DNA of 64,000 bases from Pseudomonas sp. P8_241. Its GTDB lineage: Bacteria; Pseudomonadota; Gammaproteobacteria; Pseudomonadales; Pseudomonadaceae. The position numbers were made by a program, and so were the translations under genes. Shown in pieces: positions 43,438 to 55,156 of this stretch; positions within the stretch are counted from its first letter, which is position 1; each line of letters starts with the position of its first letter. Location of the stretch: the NCBI RefSeq assembly GCF_034008315.1, contig NZ_CP125377.1:806001-870000 (forward strand). The letters are read 5' to 3'. The notes under the pieces were generated by a model. The model saw nothing but the letters and a program-made list of their open reading frames with translations. It had not been told where the DNA came from and searched no databases.

Positions 43438-45827
43438 CGGTTGTCCTCCAGATCCTCGGGTTTCCAGGTTTTCAACAGTAGCGCATTGCTGACCACGCTG
43501 ACGCTCGACAAGGCCATCGCCGCACCGGCCAGCACCGGATTGAGGAAGCCGAACGCCGCCAGCGGGATGCCGATCAGGTTATAAACGAAGGCCCAGAACA
43601 GGTTCTGACGAATCTTCGCGTAGGTCTTGCGGCTGATCTCCAGTGCTGCCGGCACCAGGCGCGGATCGCCACGCATCAGGGTGATCCCGGCCGCGTGCAT
43701 GGCCACGTCGGTGCCACCGCCCATGGCGATACCGATGTCGGCTGCTGCGAGGGCCGGGGCATCGTTGATGCCATCACCGACCATCGCCACCACACCGGTT
43801 TTCTTCAACGTTGCAACCGTGGCGGCTTTGTCCGCTGGCAGCACTTCGGCGTGCACGTCAGTAATGCCCAGCGCTTGGGCAACTACGTTGGCGCTGCCGC
43901 GATTGTCACCGGTCAGCAAGTGGCTGCTGATGTGGCGGACGGCGAGTTGCTGCACGGCTTGCAGCGCACCGGGTTTGAGGGTGTCACCGAAGGCGAACAG
44001 GCCCAGCACGCGCGGGTCGGGGCTTTGCTCGATCAACCAGGACAAGGTCCGGCCTTCGGTTTCCCAAGCGGTGGCCGAATCGGCCAGTGAGCCGGGTTCT
44101 AAACCGCAGTCTTGCAACAGGCGACGGTTGCCCAGCGCCAACCGACGTCCCTCAAGGGTTCCGGCAATACCGCGCCCTGTCAGGGACTGGCTGTCGGTGA
44201 CATCGGACACGCTCAAGTCGCGTTCCGCGCAGGCGTCGAGAACCGCTTTGGCCAGCGGATGCTCGCTACCGCGTTGCAGGGCACCGGCCAGTTGCAACAG
44301 GGTCGCTTCGTCACCGTCGATCGCACTCAAATGCGCGATGCGCGGTGCGCCAGACGTCAATGTGCCGGTCTTGTCGAACACCACGGCGCCGACTTCATGG
44401 GCACGCTCCAATGCCTCGGCATCTTTGATCAGAATCCCGTATCGCGCCGCGACCCCGGTGCCGGCCATGATCGCCGTCGGTGTGGCCAGCCCGAGGGCGC
44501 AAGGGCAGGCGATCACGAGCACGGCGACAGCGTTGATCAGCGCGGTTTCCATTGGCGCGCCGTACAGCCACCATCCGATCAGGGTTGCCAAGGCAATCAG
44601 CAGCACCGTGGGCACAAACACCTGGCTGACTTTATCCACCAGTTTCTGGATCGGCGCTTTCGCGGCCTGGGCGTCTTCCACCAGGCGGATGATCCGCGCC
44701 AACACGGTTTCTGCACCGAGGGCCTGGGTGCGTACCAGCAACCGGCCTTCACCGTTGATCGCGCCACCTGTGACCTTGTCACCGGGTTGTTTGGGCACCG
44801 GCAGGCTCTCACCGCTGATCAGGGCCTCGTCGGCATGGCTCTGGCCTTCGATCACTTCGCCATCCACCGGGAAGCGCTCGCCGGGTTTGACCATCACCAG
44901 GTCATGAAGGCGCAGGGCGCTGATGGCGACTTCTTGCTCGCGCCCATCGATCACCTGAATCGCCCGTTCCGGACGCAAGGCTTCAAGTGCGCGGATAGCG
45001 CTGGCTGTCTGGCGCTTGGCGCGGCTTTCGAGATATTTACCCAGCAACACCAGGGCAATCACCACCGCCGAGGCTTCGAAATACAGATGCGGCATGCGAT
45101 CGGTGGCCGTGGCCCATTCGTACACACTCAAGCCATAACCGGCGCTGGTGCCGAGGGCTACCAGCAAGTCCATGTTGCCCGCCCCGGCGCGCACGGCTTT
45201 CCACGCAGCGACATAAAACCGTGCGCCGAAGATGAATTGCACCGGCGTGGCCAGGGCGAATTGCGCCCAGGCCGGAAGCATCCAGTGCACGCCGAACGGC
45301 TGCAACAGCATCGGCAGCACCAGTGGCAAGGCGAGGGCGATGGCCATGATCAAGGCCAGACGCTCGCGGTGCAGGCGCTGTTGCTGGTTATCGGCAGGTG
45401 GGTGGTCGGCTTCCCGGACGCTGGCGGTGTAACCAGCTTTGGTCACGGCGGCGATCAGGATTTGCGGGTCGATCTGGCCGAGTAGTTCGAGGTGGGCGCG
45501 TTCGTTGGCCAGATTGACGCTGACGCTCTTCACCCCCGGCACTTTGTTCAGCGCACGTTCGACGCGACCGACGCAGGAAGCACACGTCATGCCGTCGATG
45601 CTCAATTCCAGACTGTGCTGTGGTACGCCATAACCGGCTCTTTCCACCGCCTCCATCAACGCGGGCAGGCTGCCAGAAGGCGCCTGGACTCGCGCCTGTT
45701 CAGTGGCGAGGTTGACGCTGACGGCACTGGCGCCGATGACGTTACTCAAGGCGCGTTCGACACGGCCCGCGCAACTGGCGCAGGTCATGCCGGTTATCGG
45801 CAGATCGAACGTGGTGGAATCGGACAT
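43434..45827 (-). CDS. copA: Cu+-exporting P-type ATPase CopA/CueA
   Basis: The 797-aa protein is a P1B-1 ATPase that exports Cu(I) to the periplasm. It has two N-terminal heavy-metal domains, each with GMTCASC (about residues 13 and 79), eight membrane helices, the transmembrane CPC metal site ([17 protein letters not shown]), the phosphorylation site DKTGTLTSG, the [11 protein letters not shown]is-Pro motif and [16 protein letters not shown]. The start at 45827 (MSDSTTFDL) is preferred over the GTG/ATG three codons before it, because GGGAGTG lies about 7 bp upstream. A MerR-type promoter with the CueR operator lies directly upstream (45857-45887), and cueR overlaps its end. Confidence 0.95.
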   Translation of the reverse strand: MSDSTTFDLPITGMTCASCAGRVERALSNVIGASAVSVNLATEQARVQAPSGSLPALMEAVERAGYGVPQHSLELSIDGMTCASCVGRVERALNKVPGVKSVSVNLANERAHLELLGQIDPQILIAAVTKAGYTASVREADHPPADNQQQRLHRERLALIMAIALALPLVLPMLLQPFGVHWMLPAWAQFALATPVQFIFGARFYVAAWKAVRAGAGNMDLLVALGTSAGYGLSVYEWATATDRMPHLYFEASAVVIALVLLGKYLESRAKRQTASAIRALEALRPERAIQVIDGREQEVAISALRLHDLVMVKPGERFPVDGEVIEGQSHADEALISGESLPVPKQPGDKVTGGAINGEGRLLVRTQALGAETVLARIIRLVEDAQAAKAPIQKLVDKVSQVFVPTVLLIALATLIGWWLYGAPMETALINAVAVLVIACPCALGLATPTAIMAGTGVAARYGILIKDAEALERAHEVGAVVFDKTGTLTSGAPRIAHLSAIDGDEATLLQLAGALQRGSEHPLAKAVLDACAERDLSVSDVTDSQSLTGRGIAGTLEGRRLALGNRRLLQDCGLEPGSLADSATAWETEGRTLSWLIEQSPDPRVLGLFAFGDTLKPGALQAVQQLAVRHISSHLLTGDNRGSANVVAQALGITDVHAEVLPADKAATVATLKKTGVVAMVGDGINDAPALAAADIGIAMGGGTDVAMHAAGITLMRGDPRLVPAALEISRKTYAKIRQNLFWAFVYNLIGIPLAAFGFLNPVLAGAAMALSSVSVVSNALLLKTWKPEDLEDNR

Positions 45828-45856
45828 CGGTCGCACTCCCTGTAGTAGATGACCAC

Positions 45857-45887
45857 AGGATCAACCTTGCCATGCTGGCAAGGTCAA
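45857..45887 (-). promoter_or_regulatory. CueR-activated promoter of copA-cueR
   Basis: On the minus strand the -35 is TTGACC (45882-45887) and the -10 is GATCCT (45857-45862), with a 19-bp spacer. That long spacer is the hallmark of MerR-family promoters. The palindrome ACCTTGCC-N5-GGCAAGGT (45864-45884) lies within and overlaps the spacer. It matches the site upstream of copZ. Confidence 0.85.
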
Positions 45888-45917
45888 GCACCAATCTGAT
45901 ATTCACCGCAGATCCAA

Positions 45918-46009
45918 TTGTAGGAGCAAGCTTGCTCGCGATGGCGGCGGCACATCCAATATGGATGTAAGTGTCAGACCGCTATCGTGAGCAGGCTCGT
46001 TCCTACAAG
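45918..46009. repeat. REP pair between the copA promoter and the small secreted protein gene
   Basis: Inverted TGTAGGAGCAAGCTTGCTCGCG-type copies lie at about 45918-45947 and 45979-46009, with a 31-bp spacer. The right arm carries two changes (GTGAGCAGGCTCGTTCC). Confidence 0.8.
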
Positions 46010-46016
46010 GGGTGTG

Positions 46017-46400
46017 TCAGTAGCCGAGATCGGCGCGCTTCAGGTACATCCCTTCCCGCGTCATCGCGATCCGGTACTTCAGCACATCACCCGCCCTGAG
46101 CTGGATGTCCTGAGAGCCCGGCGCGAGCATGCCCGGGTTGCATCCCGGTGCCTGGCCAGGCAGCAGTTTAAGACGCAAGGTCACATTGCCCGGCGGCAGG
46201 TTGAAAGACGTGCTTTGCTCCTGAAACAGCCGCGCCGCCAGTTGATCCTGGATGTACACGCCGATTTCGCAGCTCGTCGCAACTTCCAGCCGCTCGCGGG
46301 AAATGATCAGCACGCCATAATCCTCCCCGGCAGCATTGGCTGAGGACACCGCGGCGAAGAGGCTGAGAAAGCCAAACAGGCTGAAAGCTGACCAGCGCAT
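46017..46400 (-). CDS. Small secreted protein, unknown function, between copA and copZ
   Basis: The 127-aa precursor begins MRWSAFSLFGFLSLFAAVSSANA. This is a clear Sec signal peptide, with cleavage near residue 23. The mature protein is beta-rich, with two cysteines (Cys44 in ATSCEIGVY, Cys87 in APGCNPGM), a possible disulfide, and the ending MYLKRADLGY. There are no Met-rich or His-rich copper-binding motifs. The start at 46400 has CAGGAG 9 bp upstream, while the ATG three codons earlier abuts the ribosome site. Its place between two CueR-controlled genes suggests a role in periplasmic metal stress, but no CueR site faces it. Confidence 0.7.
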   Translation of the reverse strand: MRWSAFSLFGFLSLFAAVSSANAAGEDYGVLIISRERLEVATSCEIGVYIQDQLAARLFQEQSTSFNLPPGNVTLRLKLLPGQAPGCNPGMLAPGSQDIQLRAGDVLKYRIAMTREGMYLKRADLGY

Positions 46401-46488
46401 AGGCTGCATCTCCTGAGTTCAAGTCATTGATGGACGCAGCTTGGCCGAGGCCGGCGCCGATTGCCAGCCCGGCAGATCACTTCAGAAC

Positions 46489-46519
46489 TTGACCTTGCCA
46501 TGGTGGCAAGCTCCAGACT
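46489..46519 (+). promoter_or_regulatory. CueR-activated promoter of copZ
   Basis: The -35 is TTGACC (46489-46494) and the -10 is CAGACT (46514-46519), with a 19-bp spacer holding the dyad CTTGCCA-N3-TGGCAAG. It matches the copA promoter site and lies 30 bp before the copZ start. Confidence 0.85.
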
Positions 46520-46549
46520 GCTCACAACCGTCATCCAAGGAGTCTTCCC

Positions 46550-46747
46550 ATGCAAGTGTTCAACGTTGAAGGTATGTCCTGCGGTCACTGCGTCAAGGCC
46601 ATCACTCAGGCTGTCCAGGCAAAGGACCCCGCGGCCAGCGTGCGCGTCGATCTGAAGGCCCGAGAAGTTGGCGTGGAAAGCGCGCTGACCGCTCAGCAAG
46701 TCGTCGAGGCGATTAGCGAGGAAGGCTACGCAGTAAAGCTGATCTGA
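46550..46747 (+). CDS. copZ: Copper chaperone CopZ
   Basis: The 65-aa protein is a single heavy-metal-associated domain (ferredoxin-like) that binds Cu(I) through GMSCGHC (residues 8-14) and hands it to CopA. The sequence MQVFNVEGMSCGHCVKAI is typical of the family, and the C-terminus (EGYAVKLI) closes the fold. A MerR-type promoter with a CueR operator lies 30 bp upstream, so expression should rise with copper together with copA-cueR. AAGGAG lies about 10 bp before the ATG. Confidence 0.95.
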   Translation: MQVFNVEGMSCGHCVKAITQAVQAKDPAASVRVDLKAREVGVESALTAQQVVEAISEEGYAVKLI

Positions 46748-46840
46748 TCTTTTTAATAGTTAGCGAGCTATCTTTATGTGCAAGGCGTCCATGCGCGGCT
46801 AGACTGTCGGGCTGCTGACTTCTGCCGCACTGGATGCCTG

Positions 46841-48037
46841 ATGAACTTTCGTACCATTTTGATTCTTGGCGCCTTGAGCGCGTTCGGTCCGCTGGCGATC
46901 GATTTCTATCTGCCCGCCTTTCCGGCCATGGCCCTCGCCTTCGGTACGGACGAAACACACGTTCAGATGACGCTGGCGGCGTACTTCCTCGGCCTGTCCA
47001 TTGGTCAACTGGCTTATGGTCCGGTGGCGGATCGGTTCGGGCGACGCATGCCATTGCTGGCCGGTGTCGGGCTGTTCACGGCCGCTTCCCTGGCCTGCGC
47101 TTATGCGCCGAATCTGGAGTGGCTGATCGGTGCGCGTTTCATCCAGGCGTTGGGTGGATGCGCGGGGATGGTAATTTCCCGGGCGGTGGTCAGCGATAAA
47201 TGTGATGCAGTGGGTTCGGCGAAAGTCTTTTCGCAACTCATGCTGGTGATGGGGCTGGCGCCTATCCTCGCGCCGATGCTCGGCGGGCTGTTGGTCAACA
47301 CCACAGGCTGGCAGTCGATCTTTCTTGTCCTGTCCGGTTTCAGTGCATTGGCGGGCCTGGCCATCGCCTTGGGATTGCCGGAGAGTCTGCCGGCTCACAT
47401 ACCGCGTCAACCGCTCTCGGGTGCATTGCGTCAGTACGGTCGGTTACTGGCCGATTCGGTGTACCTCGGACATGCCCTGATCGGTGGCATCGCCATCGCC
47501 GGGATGTTTTCCTACATTGCGGGCTCACCGTTCGTCTTCATCAAACTCTACGGTGTTCCGGCTGAGCATTTCGGCTGGCTGTTCGGCATCAATGCGCTGG
47601 GGTTTATTCTGGTGGCACAGATCAACGCTCGCTTGCTGACCAAACGTGGACCGGCTTTTCTGCTGGCGCGCGCGGTTTGGGTTTACCTCGGTGCCGGTTT
47701 GACCCTGCTTGCGGTCAGCGCTCTGCACCCCGAGCACCTATGGCCGCTGTTGATTCCCTTGTTCATCTGCATCGCCAGCCTCGGTTGTATCCTGCCCAAT
47801 GCCTCGGCGTGTGCCATGAACGGGCAGGGCGCCCGCGCCGGCAGTGCTTCGGCGATGCTTGGTTGCCTGCAGTTCAGTGTCGCAGCCGGCGCGGCGGCAC
47901 TGGTCGGTGTGTTGCACGACGGCAGCGCCGTGCCGATGGCAATGGTCATCAGCCTGTGTGGAATTCTGGTGGTGAGCGCGACGATGCTCACCCGACGTCT
48001 GCAAAATGCCCGGGCGCTGGCGCAAGCCCAGGTTTGA
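46841..48037 (+). CDS. Bcr/CflA-family MFS drug exporter
   Basis: The 398-aa protein has twelve membrane helices of the DHA1 drug:H+ antiporter group. Family signatures are LAIDFYLPAFPAMA at helix 1, the loop 2-3 motif GPVADRFGRRMPLL, and the proton-linked segment RFIQALGGCAGMVISRAVV. The start at 46841 gives MNFRTILILGALSAFGPLAIDF; the longer ORF from 46778 adds a Cys/Arg-rich extension that does not look coding. Substrate is not known. It follows copZ by 93 bp, without a clear terminator. Confidence 0.85.
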   Translation: MNFRTILILGALSAFGPLAIDFYLPAFPAMALAFGTDETHVQMTLAAYFLGLSIGQLAYGPVADRFGRRMPLLAGVGLFTAASLACAYAPNLEWLIGARFIQALGGCAGMVISRAVVSDKCDAVGSAKVFSQLMLVMGLAPILAPMLGGLLVNTTGWQSIFLVLSGFSALAGLAIALGLPESLPAHIPRQPLSGALRQYGRLLADSVYLGHALIGGIAIAGMFSYIAGSPFVFIKLYGVPAEHFGWLFGINALGFILVAQINARLLTKRGPAFLLARAVWVYLGAGLTLLAVSALHPEHLWPLLIPLFICIASLGCILPNASACAMNGQGARAGSASAMLGCLQFSVAAGAAALVGVLHDGSAVPMAMVISLCGILVVSATMLTRRLQNARALAQAQV

Positions 48038-48045
48038 GTCAGCCA

Positions 48046-48219
48046 TCAGCCGGCAGCGCGCTGCGGGTGGAGATCGGGAAGTTGATGAGGGGCGTGGATG
48101 CGCGCTTCAAGGAGACGCGTGAAAGCGCGAGCTTCTGCTTCGCTGCGGAAGGTGACTGCATGCTGGTCCAGACGGACCTGCCACTGGGATTTTGCCAATT
48201 CTTTTATCAGGATCTTCAC
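48046..48219 (-). CDS. Small conserved-type protein, 57 aa
   Basis: A GTG start at 48219 (AGGAG 7 bp upstream) gives VKILIKELAKSQWQVRLDQH, then AVTFRSEAEARAFTRLLEAR. The sequence is a compact, soluble alpha/beta pattern typical of short Pseudomonas proteins of unknown function. The longer ORF in the same frame (start 48396) has no ribosome site. It converges on the MFS gene and is separated from it by 8 bp. Confidence 0.6.
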   Translation of the reverse strand: MKILIKELAKSQWQVRLDQHAVTFRSEAEARAFTRLLEARIHAPHQLPDLHPQRAAG

Positions 48220-48458
48220 AGCTGATCTCCTCTCGTAAAAGACGTTCACGCAAAAGACTGCCTCGCAGGAGATTCGATTGTAGTCCTGAATACGAGCACC
48301 AATGTGACAAGGATCAACTGTCGGACTGACGGTTTGTAACGAAAAAAAACACTCTTTTTCGGCCGTATGAATCGCAGCCGCGTGCGACCGGAGCATCCCG
48401 GTCGCACACGGCGTAAACGTAGCGAGTGATGAAAATCGCGACCGATTTCTTCAGCGCT

Positions 48459-49472
48459 TCAGAACCCTTCCAGCACAATCTTGCCCTTGGATTTTCCGCT
48501 TTCCAGCAGCGCATGGGCTCGGCGCAGGTTCGTGGCATTGATCGTGCCGAAGTGTTCCCCGACCGTGGTTTTCAGTGTACCGGCGTCAATCAACTGGGCG
48601 ACTCGGTTAAGCAGTTTGTGCTGCTCGATCATGTCGTCGGTTTCAAACAGCGAGCGGGTGTACATGAACTCCCAGTGCAACGACAGGCTCTTGCGTTTGA
48701 GCTTGGTCACGTCCAGCGACTTGGGATCATCGATCAGCGCCAGTTTGCCTTGGGGCGCCAATGCCTCGACCAGTTGATCCAGGTGCTGGTCGGTCTGGGT
48801 CAGGCTGGCAACGTGGGTCACCTGATCAATGCCGGCCTGTTTGAGTGCTTCGCTCAAGGGCAGGTTGTGATCGATGACCAGATCGGCGCCAAGTGCTTTC
48901 ACCCAGCTCTGGGTTTGCGGTCGCGAAGCGCTGCCGATGACGGTCAGACCGGTGAGTTGTTTGGCCAGTTGCACCAGAATCGAACCCACGCCGCCTGCGG
49001 CACCGACGATCAGCAAACGCTGGCCTTCGTCGGTTTCTCCTTCGCGCACTTGCAGGCGTTCGAACAGCAGTTCCCAGGCGGTAATGGCGGTCAACGGCAG
49101 CGCGGCGGCTTCGGCGAAGCCGAGGGTTTTCGGCATATGCCCAACAATGCGTTCATCCACCACGTGCAGTTCGCTGTTGCCGCCAGCGCGAGCGATGGAA
49201 CCGGCGTAGAACACCTTGTCGCCGGCCTTGAACAACGTGACTTCGCTACCGACGGACTTGACCACGCCGGCCACGTCCCAGCCCAGCACCTTGGCGGCAC
49301 CGTTTTCAGGCTGGACGTTCTGGCGAACCTTGGTGTCCACCGGGTTTACGGAAATGGCTTTGACTTCCACCAGCAGGTCGCGAGTGCCGGCGACCGGTTC
49401 CGGCAGCTCGATGTCTTGCAGGGCTTTTTCGTCGCTGATCGGTAATGAGGCGTAGTAGGCAATGGCTTTCAT
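48459..49472 (-). CDS. Zinc-type alcohol dehydrogenase / quinone oxidoreductase family protein
   Basis: The 337-aa protein is an MDR-superfamily NADPH oxidoreductase. The catalytic GroES-like domain (1-130) contains VNPVDTKVR and LGWDVAGVVKSVG; the Rossmann domain carries LLIVGAAGGVGSILVQLA. The zinc-binding cysteines of alcohol dehydrogenases are missing, so it is more like a quinone or enoyl reductase. It is divergent from the LysR-type gene at 49598, with a 125-bp gap that is the likely operator region. The pairing of such reductases with a LysR regulator is common. The substrate is unknown. Confidence 0.88.
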   Translation of the reverse strand: MKAIAYYASLPISDEKALQDIELPEPVAGTRDLLVEVKAISVNPVDTKVRQNVQPENGAAKVLGWDVAGVVKSVGSEVTLFKAGDKVFYAGSIARAGGNSELHVVDERIVGHMPKTLGFAEAAALPLTAITAWELLFERLQVREGETDEGQRLLIVGAAGGVGSILVQLAKQLTGLTVIGSASRPQTQSWVKALGADLVIDHNLPLSEALKQAGIDQVTHVASLTQTDQHLDQLVEALAPQGKLALIDDPKSLDVTKLKRKSLSLHWEFMYTRSLFETDDMIEQHKLLNRVAQLIDAGTLKTTVGEHFGTINATNLRRAHALLESGKSKGKIVLEGF

Positions 49473-49597
49473 GGTCAGTTCCTGAGCATTAATAAAGAAG
49501 AGATTCGATGGCGCAGATGATTAGCTATTTTTCCTGGAGATAAAACCGGCTAAAACAGCAGTCTCTTTCAATGCTTTTTTGATAATCGGTATTCTGG

Positions 49598-50527
49598 ATG
49601 CTACGTTTCGATGACTTGCAGTTGTTTGTCCGGGCGGCGGACCTGGGCAGTCTGTCTGCTGCCGCAAGGGGCATGGACATGTCGCCGGCGGTGGCCAGTG
49701 CAGCATTGAAGCGAATTGAGCAGCAACTCGGTGCCCGGTTGCTCGCCCGCTCGACCCGCAGCCTGCGCCTGACCGCCGAAGGTGAAGGCTTTCTTGAATA
49801 CGCCCGGGCAGCGTTGAGCAATCTTGACGAAGGCCGGCGTCTGTTGGCCAGCGGTCAGGATCAGGTCAGTGGCGTCTTGCAGTTATCGGCGCCGTCGGAC
49901 TTCGGGCGCAATTTGCTGTTGCCCTGGCTGGACGAGTTTCAGCGCGAGCATCCGAAACTTACCGTGCGCTTGTTGCTGGGTGACCGTATCGCTGATTTGT
50001 TTCGCCAGCCTGTGGATATTGCCCTGCGCTATGGCGAGCCGGAAGACTCCAGCCTGGTAGCCCTGCCAATCGCCCCGCAGAACCGTCGCGTGCTGTGCGC
50101 GGCGCCGGAGTACCTGGCCCGGCATGGCGAGCCGCGGCATCTGGAGCAGTTGGCGCAGCACAATTGCCTGTTGTACATGCTGGGCAGTCGCGTTCACGAC
50201 CATTGGCGTTTTCACGACGGCAAGCGAGAGGTCGGCCTGACCGTCAGCGGTGATCGTTTCAGCGACGACGCCGATGTCGTGCGGCTGTGGGCCGTGGCCG
50301 GTGCCGGTATCGCTTACAAATCCTGGCTGGATGTGGCCGGTGATGTCCTTGCCGGTCGCTTGACAGTGCTGCTGCCCGAATTGCTTTGTGAGCGTGCACC
50401 ACTGAATCTGTTGTGCGCCCATCGCGCACAATTGAGTAAGCCCGTGAACTTGTTGCGAGAAATGCTGGCCAGTCGATGCAGCCGCTTGAGCGTTCATTTT
50501 CCGGGGTTGACGGCTATCGACGATTAG
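49598..50527 (+). CDS. LysR-type transcriptional regulator
   Basis: The 309-aa protein has an N-terminal winged helix-turn-helix (LRFDDLQLFVRAADLGSLSAA, then RIEQQLGARLLARSTRSLRLT) and a periplasmic-binding-like effector domain with the PFGR-region substitute SAPSDFGRNLLLPWLDEF. It lies back-to-back with the zinc-type oxidoreductase gene and most likely regulates it. The subgroup resembles CrgA/DmlR-type regulators. No operator could be assigned with confidence; the AT-rich gap at 49480-49597 is the place to look. Confidence 0.88.
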   Translation: MLRFDDLQLFVRAADLGSLSAAARGMDMSPAVASAALKRIEQQLGARLLARSTRSLRLTAEGEGFLEYARAALSNLDEGRRLLASGQDQVSGVLQLSAPSDFGRNLLLPWLDEFQREHPKLTVRLLLGDRIADLFRQPVDIALRYGEPEDSSLVALPIAPQNRRVLCAAPEYLARHGEPRHLEQLAQHNCLLYMLGSRVHDHWRFHDGKREVGLTVSGDRFSDDADVVRLWAVAGAGIAYKSWLDVAGDVLAGRLTVLLPELLCERAPLNLLCAHRAQLSKPVNLLREMLASRCSRLSVHFPGLTAIDD

Positions 50528-50822
50528 TCGCAGGAAAATAGCGAAATTTCCTTCAGGAACTATCAGCACCCTTGGTTTGCGAAGGGCAGGAACCGGAGGT
50601 TAACCCGCCTATACTAGCGCTCGCCTCAGGTATGCAGCGTCGATCGCAATGACGAGGCCTCGCATACCCCGAGCCTGACCTCTGCAGTCGCTGCCCGTTG
50701 ATGGCTCAGGTGCGCGAAGACTTTGCCCGGGTAAAGGCGGTTTCCTCGGATTGGCCTACGACACATTACTGTTCAAGGGGTCTCTGGACAGTGGACGAAA
50801 CGATTCAACAGGGAGTGAATAC

Positions 50823-51557
50823 ATGGAACATGCACCTTGCATCAGCCAGATCGCCACATTGCTGGCTGACCCAAAGCGCAGCGCAATGATGTGGGCTTTG
50901 ATGGATGGCTCGGCGCGGCAAACCGAAGACCTGGCCTTGTTGGCCGGCCTCTCACCGTCTTCGGCCAGTGCACACCTGGGGCGTTTGTCCGCCGGAGGTC
51001 TGTTGAAAGTTGAAATCCGAGGGCGCAAGCGTTTTTTCCGCCTCTCGGCTCCGGAGGTCGGTGCGGCGATCGAAGCACTGGCCAGTGCGACGCTGGCCAG
51101 CACGCCCCAGGACATTCCGCAGATTTTCAAGCGCGCCGCTCCGCTGGCCAAACCTCAGGTGGTGCGTTCGTCATTGTTGAGCGCGCGGCTTTGCGACAAC
51201 CATTTGGGCGGGACGCTGGCTGCTGATCTGTATCAGCGTTTGCTGGATGCCGGCTGGATCGAGCAGTTCGAAAGGCGTGTGACGATCACCCTCAAGGGCT
51301 CCACCGAATTGGCAGCACGCGGTGTCTACATTCAAGCACTGGCGCATCACAACGGCAGGGCTGCGTGTGCCTGTCCTGACTGGAGTGAAAGACGTCCGCA
51401 CCTGGGGGGATCATTGGGGGCTGCGTTATTGCAGCTGTTCATGCAGTCCGGCTGGTTGACGCTACCGAACGACTCACGGGCCTTGCAGGTCACCGCCATC
51501 GGACAGCGGGAAATCCATCGGCTCGCCACACAAGGCGAACTGGAAATGGCGCTGTAG
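50823..51557 (+). CDS. ArsR-type winged-helix regulator
   Basis: The 244-aa protein has an ArsR-like DNA-binding domain in its first 100 residues (CISQIATLLADPKRSAMMWALMDG, then SPSSASAHLGRLSAGGLLK). The C-terminal half is longer than in classical metalloregulators, with ACACPDWSERRPHLGG near residue 190, and is reminiscent of putative effector-binding domains of unknown ligand. A CxC motif there is not an arsenic or metal pocket of the usual type. GGGAG lies 7 bp upstream of the start at 50823; the ORF extending to 50751 is rejected. It stands alone. Confidence 0.75.
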   Translation: MEHAPCISQIATLLADPKRSAMMWALMDGSARQTEDLALLAGLSPSSASAHLGRLSAGGLLKVEIRGRKRFFRLSAPEVGAAIEALASATLASTPQDIPQIFKRAAPLAKPQVVRSSLLSARLCDNHLGGTLAADLYQRLLDAGWIEQFERRVTITLKGSTELAARGVYIQALAHHNGRAACACPDWSERRPHLGGSLGAALLQLFMQSGWLTLPNDSRALQVTAIGQREIHRLATQGELEMAL

Positions 51558-51606
51558 GCGCCTGGCTTGCTGGCGAAGGCGTTCACCGGCAAGCCAGGCT
51601 CTACAA
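51554..51606. repeat. REP inverted repeat after the ArsR gene
   Basis: GTAGGCGCCTGGCTTGCTGGCG and its inverse CGGCAAGCCAGGCTCTACA fold across about 12 bp. The first base triplet overlaps the regulator's TAG stop codon. Confidence 0.7.
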
Positions 51607-51624
51607 AATGTAATGCGCGCAGGC

Positions 51625-53626
<2,002 letters not shown>

Positions 53627-53654
53627 ACACAATCCTGAATACGCTGAATATCAA

Positions 53655-53746
53655 CTGTGGGAGCCAGCCTGCTGGCGATAGCGGTGTGTCATTCAACAAA
53701 AAAGTCGCCTGATACACCGTCATCGCTAGCAGGCTAGCTCGCACAG
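53655..53746. repeat. REP-like inverted repeat upstream of the oxygenase gene
   Basis: Arms 53655-53687 and 53714-53746 are nearly complementary over about 33 bp (CTGTGGGAGCCAGCCTGCTGG and its partner). They lie between the BMP protein gene and the oxygenase gene, so both would be on one transcript with a stem between them. Confidence 0.75.
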
Positions 53747-53767
53747 GGTTTGTGTGGGGAGCAAAAT

Positions 53768-54850
53768 TTACTTCGGCATCTCGGCCTTCATGCCTTCCAC
53801 GTAGTAATTCATCGACGCCAGCTGCGCATTGGTCGCGCTCACGCCTGCCGGTATTTTCTCGACGCCGGCCTGATCCTTGATCGGTCCGGTAAACGGATGC
53901 AGGGCACCGCTCTTGATGTCAGCGATGATCTGCTCGGCTTCGGTTTTTACCGCAGCCGGCACCAGATCGCTGATCGGCAGTTCAACCGTGCCTTCTTTCA
54001 AGCCACCCCAGTAATCCTGGGGTTTCCAGGTATGGTCGATCAGACTTTGGGTCGCCTGGATGTAGTGTGGACCCCAGTCGTTGACGATGGAGGTCAGCAC
54101 CGCTTTGGGCCCGAAGTGCGCCATGTCCGAAGCGTAGCCCACGGCGTACACACCGCGACGCTCGGCTGCCTGGATCGGCGCCGGGCTGTCGGTGTGCTGG
54201 AACACCACGTCCACGCCCTGATCAATCAGCGCGTTGGCTGCGTCGGCTTCCTTGCCCGGATCGAACCAGGAGTTGACCCACACGACTTTGATTTCGGTGC
54301 CAGGGTTGTATTTGTTCAGAGCCAGTTGGATGGCGTTGATGTCGCGGATCACTTCCGGAATCGGGAACGAGGCGACGTAGCCGACCTTTTTGGTCTTGGT
54401 CATCTTCGCCGCAAGGAAACCGCCGACGTAGCGACCTTCATAGGTACGCGCCAGGTAGGTGCCCAGATTTTTGTCCTGCTTGTAGCCGGTGGCGTGTTCG
54501 AAGGTCACTTTGGGAAATTGTTTGGCGACCTTCAGTGTCGGGTTCATGTAGCCGAAGGACGTGGTGAAGATCAGGTCGTACTTGTCCTTGGCCATGTTGC
54601 GGATCACCCGCTCGGCATCGGCCCCTTCGGCGACGTTTTCCACATAGTTGGTGGTGATCTGGTCGCCGAATTTTTCAACCAGTTCCTTGCGCCCCTGTTC
54701 ATGCTGATACGTCCAGCCGTGGTCACCGATCGGGCCGATATAGACGAAGCCGACTTTCAGCGGGTCGGCCGCATTCGCGGTCAGACTGGCGCTCAGACCG
54801 ATGGCCGCCGCAACGGCGCAAAGCAGCTTCTTCAACGGACGTTTGTGCAT
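53768..54850 (-). CDS. BMP-family ABC transporter substrate-binding protein
   Basis: The 360-aa precursor has a Sec signal peptide (MHKRPLKKLLCAVAAAIG, cleaved near ANA-ADP). The mature protein is of the BMP/PnrA family, which binds purine nucleosides. Motifs are GFVYIGPIGDHGWTYQH, TTSFGYMNPTL, EGRYVGGFLAAKMTK and GVDVVFQHTDSPA. The signal is not a lipobox, so it is a soluble periplasmic protein. The start at 54850 has GGAG 9 bp upstream; the ATG at 54865 has none. The permeases and ATPase of the system are 4.6-8 kb away (59480-63089), so the importer is split over the region. Confidence 0.9.
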   Translation of the reverse strand: MHKRPLKKLLCAVAAAIGLSASLTANAADPLKVGFVYIGPIGDHGWTYQHEQGRKELVEKFGDQITTNYVENVAEGADAERVIRNMAKDKYDLIFTTSFGYMNPTLKVAKQFPKVTFEHATGYKQDKNLGTYLARTYEGRYVGGFLAAKMTKTKKVGYVASFPIPEVIRDINAIQLALNKYNPGTEIKVVWVNSWFDPGKEADAANALIDQGVDVVFQHTDSPAPIQAAERRGVYAVGYASDMAHFGPKAVLTSIVNDWGPHYIQATQSLIDHTWKPQDYWGGLKEGTVELPISDLVPAAVKTEAEQIIADIKSGALHPFTGPIKDQAGVEKIPAGVSATNAQLASMNYYVEGMKAEMPK

Positions 54851-54961
54851 GAATTGAAACTCCATTTTGTTGTGTGGTTGGCTGGGCGCTTGGGCCTGAC
54901 AAGGCCAATGCAAAATGCTGACCAACAAGACAACAAAAGGCTTTGGACCGAGGCGCGGCCT

Positions 54962-55027
54962 TCGCGGGCAAGCCCGCTCCCACAAAAACGCCGCGATCCT
55001 TATAGGCGCGAGCCTGCTCGTGATAGG
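54962..55027. repeat. Degenerate REP pair in the gap between the BMP gene and chaA
   Basis: One TCGCGGGCAAGCCCGCTCCCAC copy (54962-54983) and one GGCGCGAGCCTGCTCG-type copy (about 55001-55027) occupy the 306-bp interval between these divergent genes. No gene is seen in it. Confidence 0.6.
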
Positions 55028-55156
55028 TCCTCTGAGACCGATAAAAGTGCAACGCCTGGCGCAGCTGCCATCCACTGGTGCGCTAAGGTTTAACGAAACG
55101 TTAGCTCCACCGCGCAGTCAGTCACTTATCCGTTACTCCACGGCAAAAGGCCCGAC

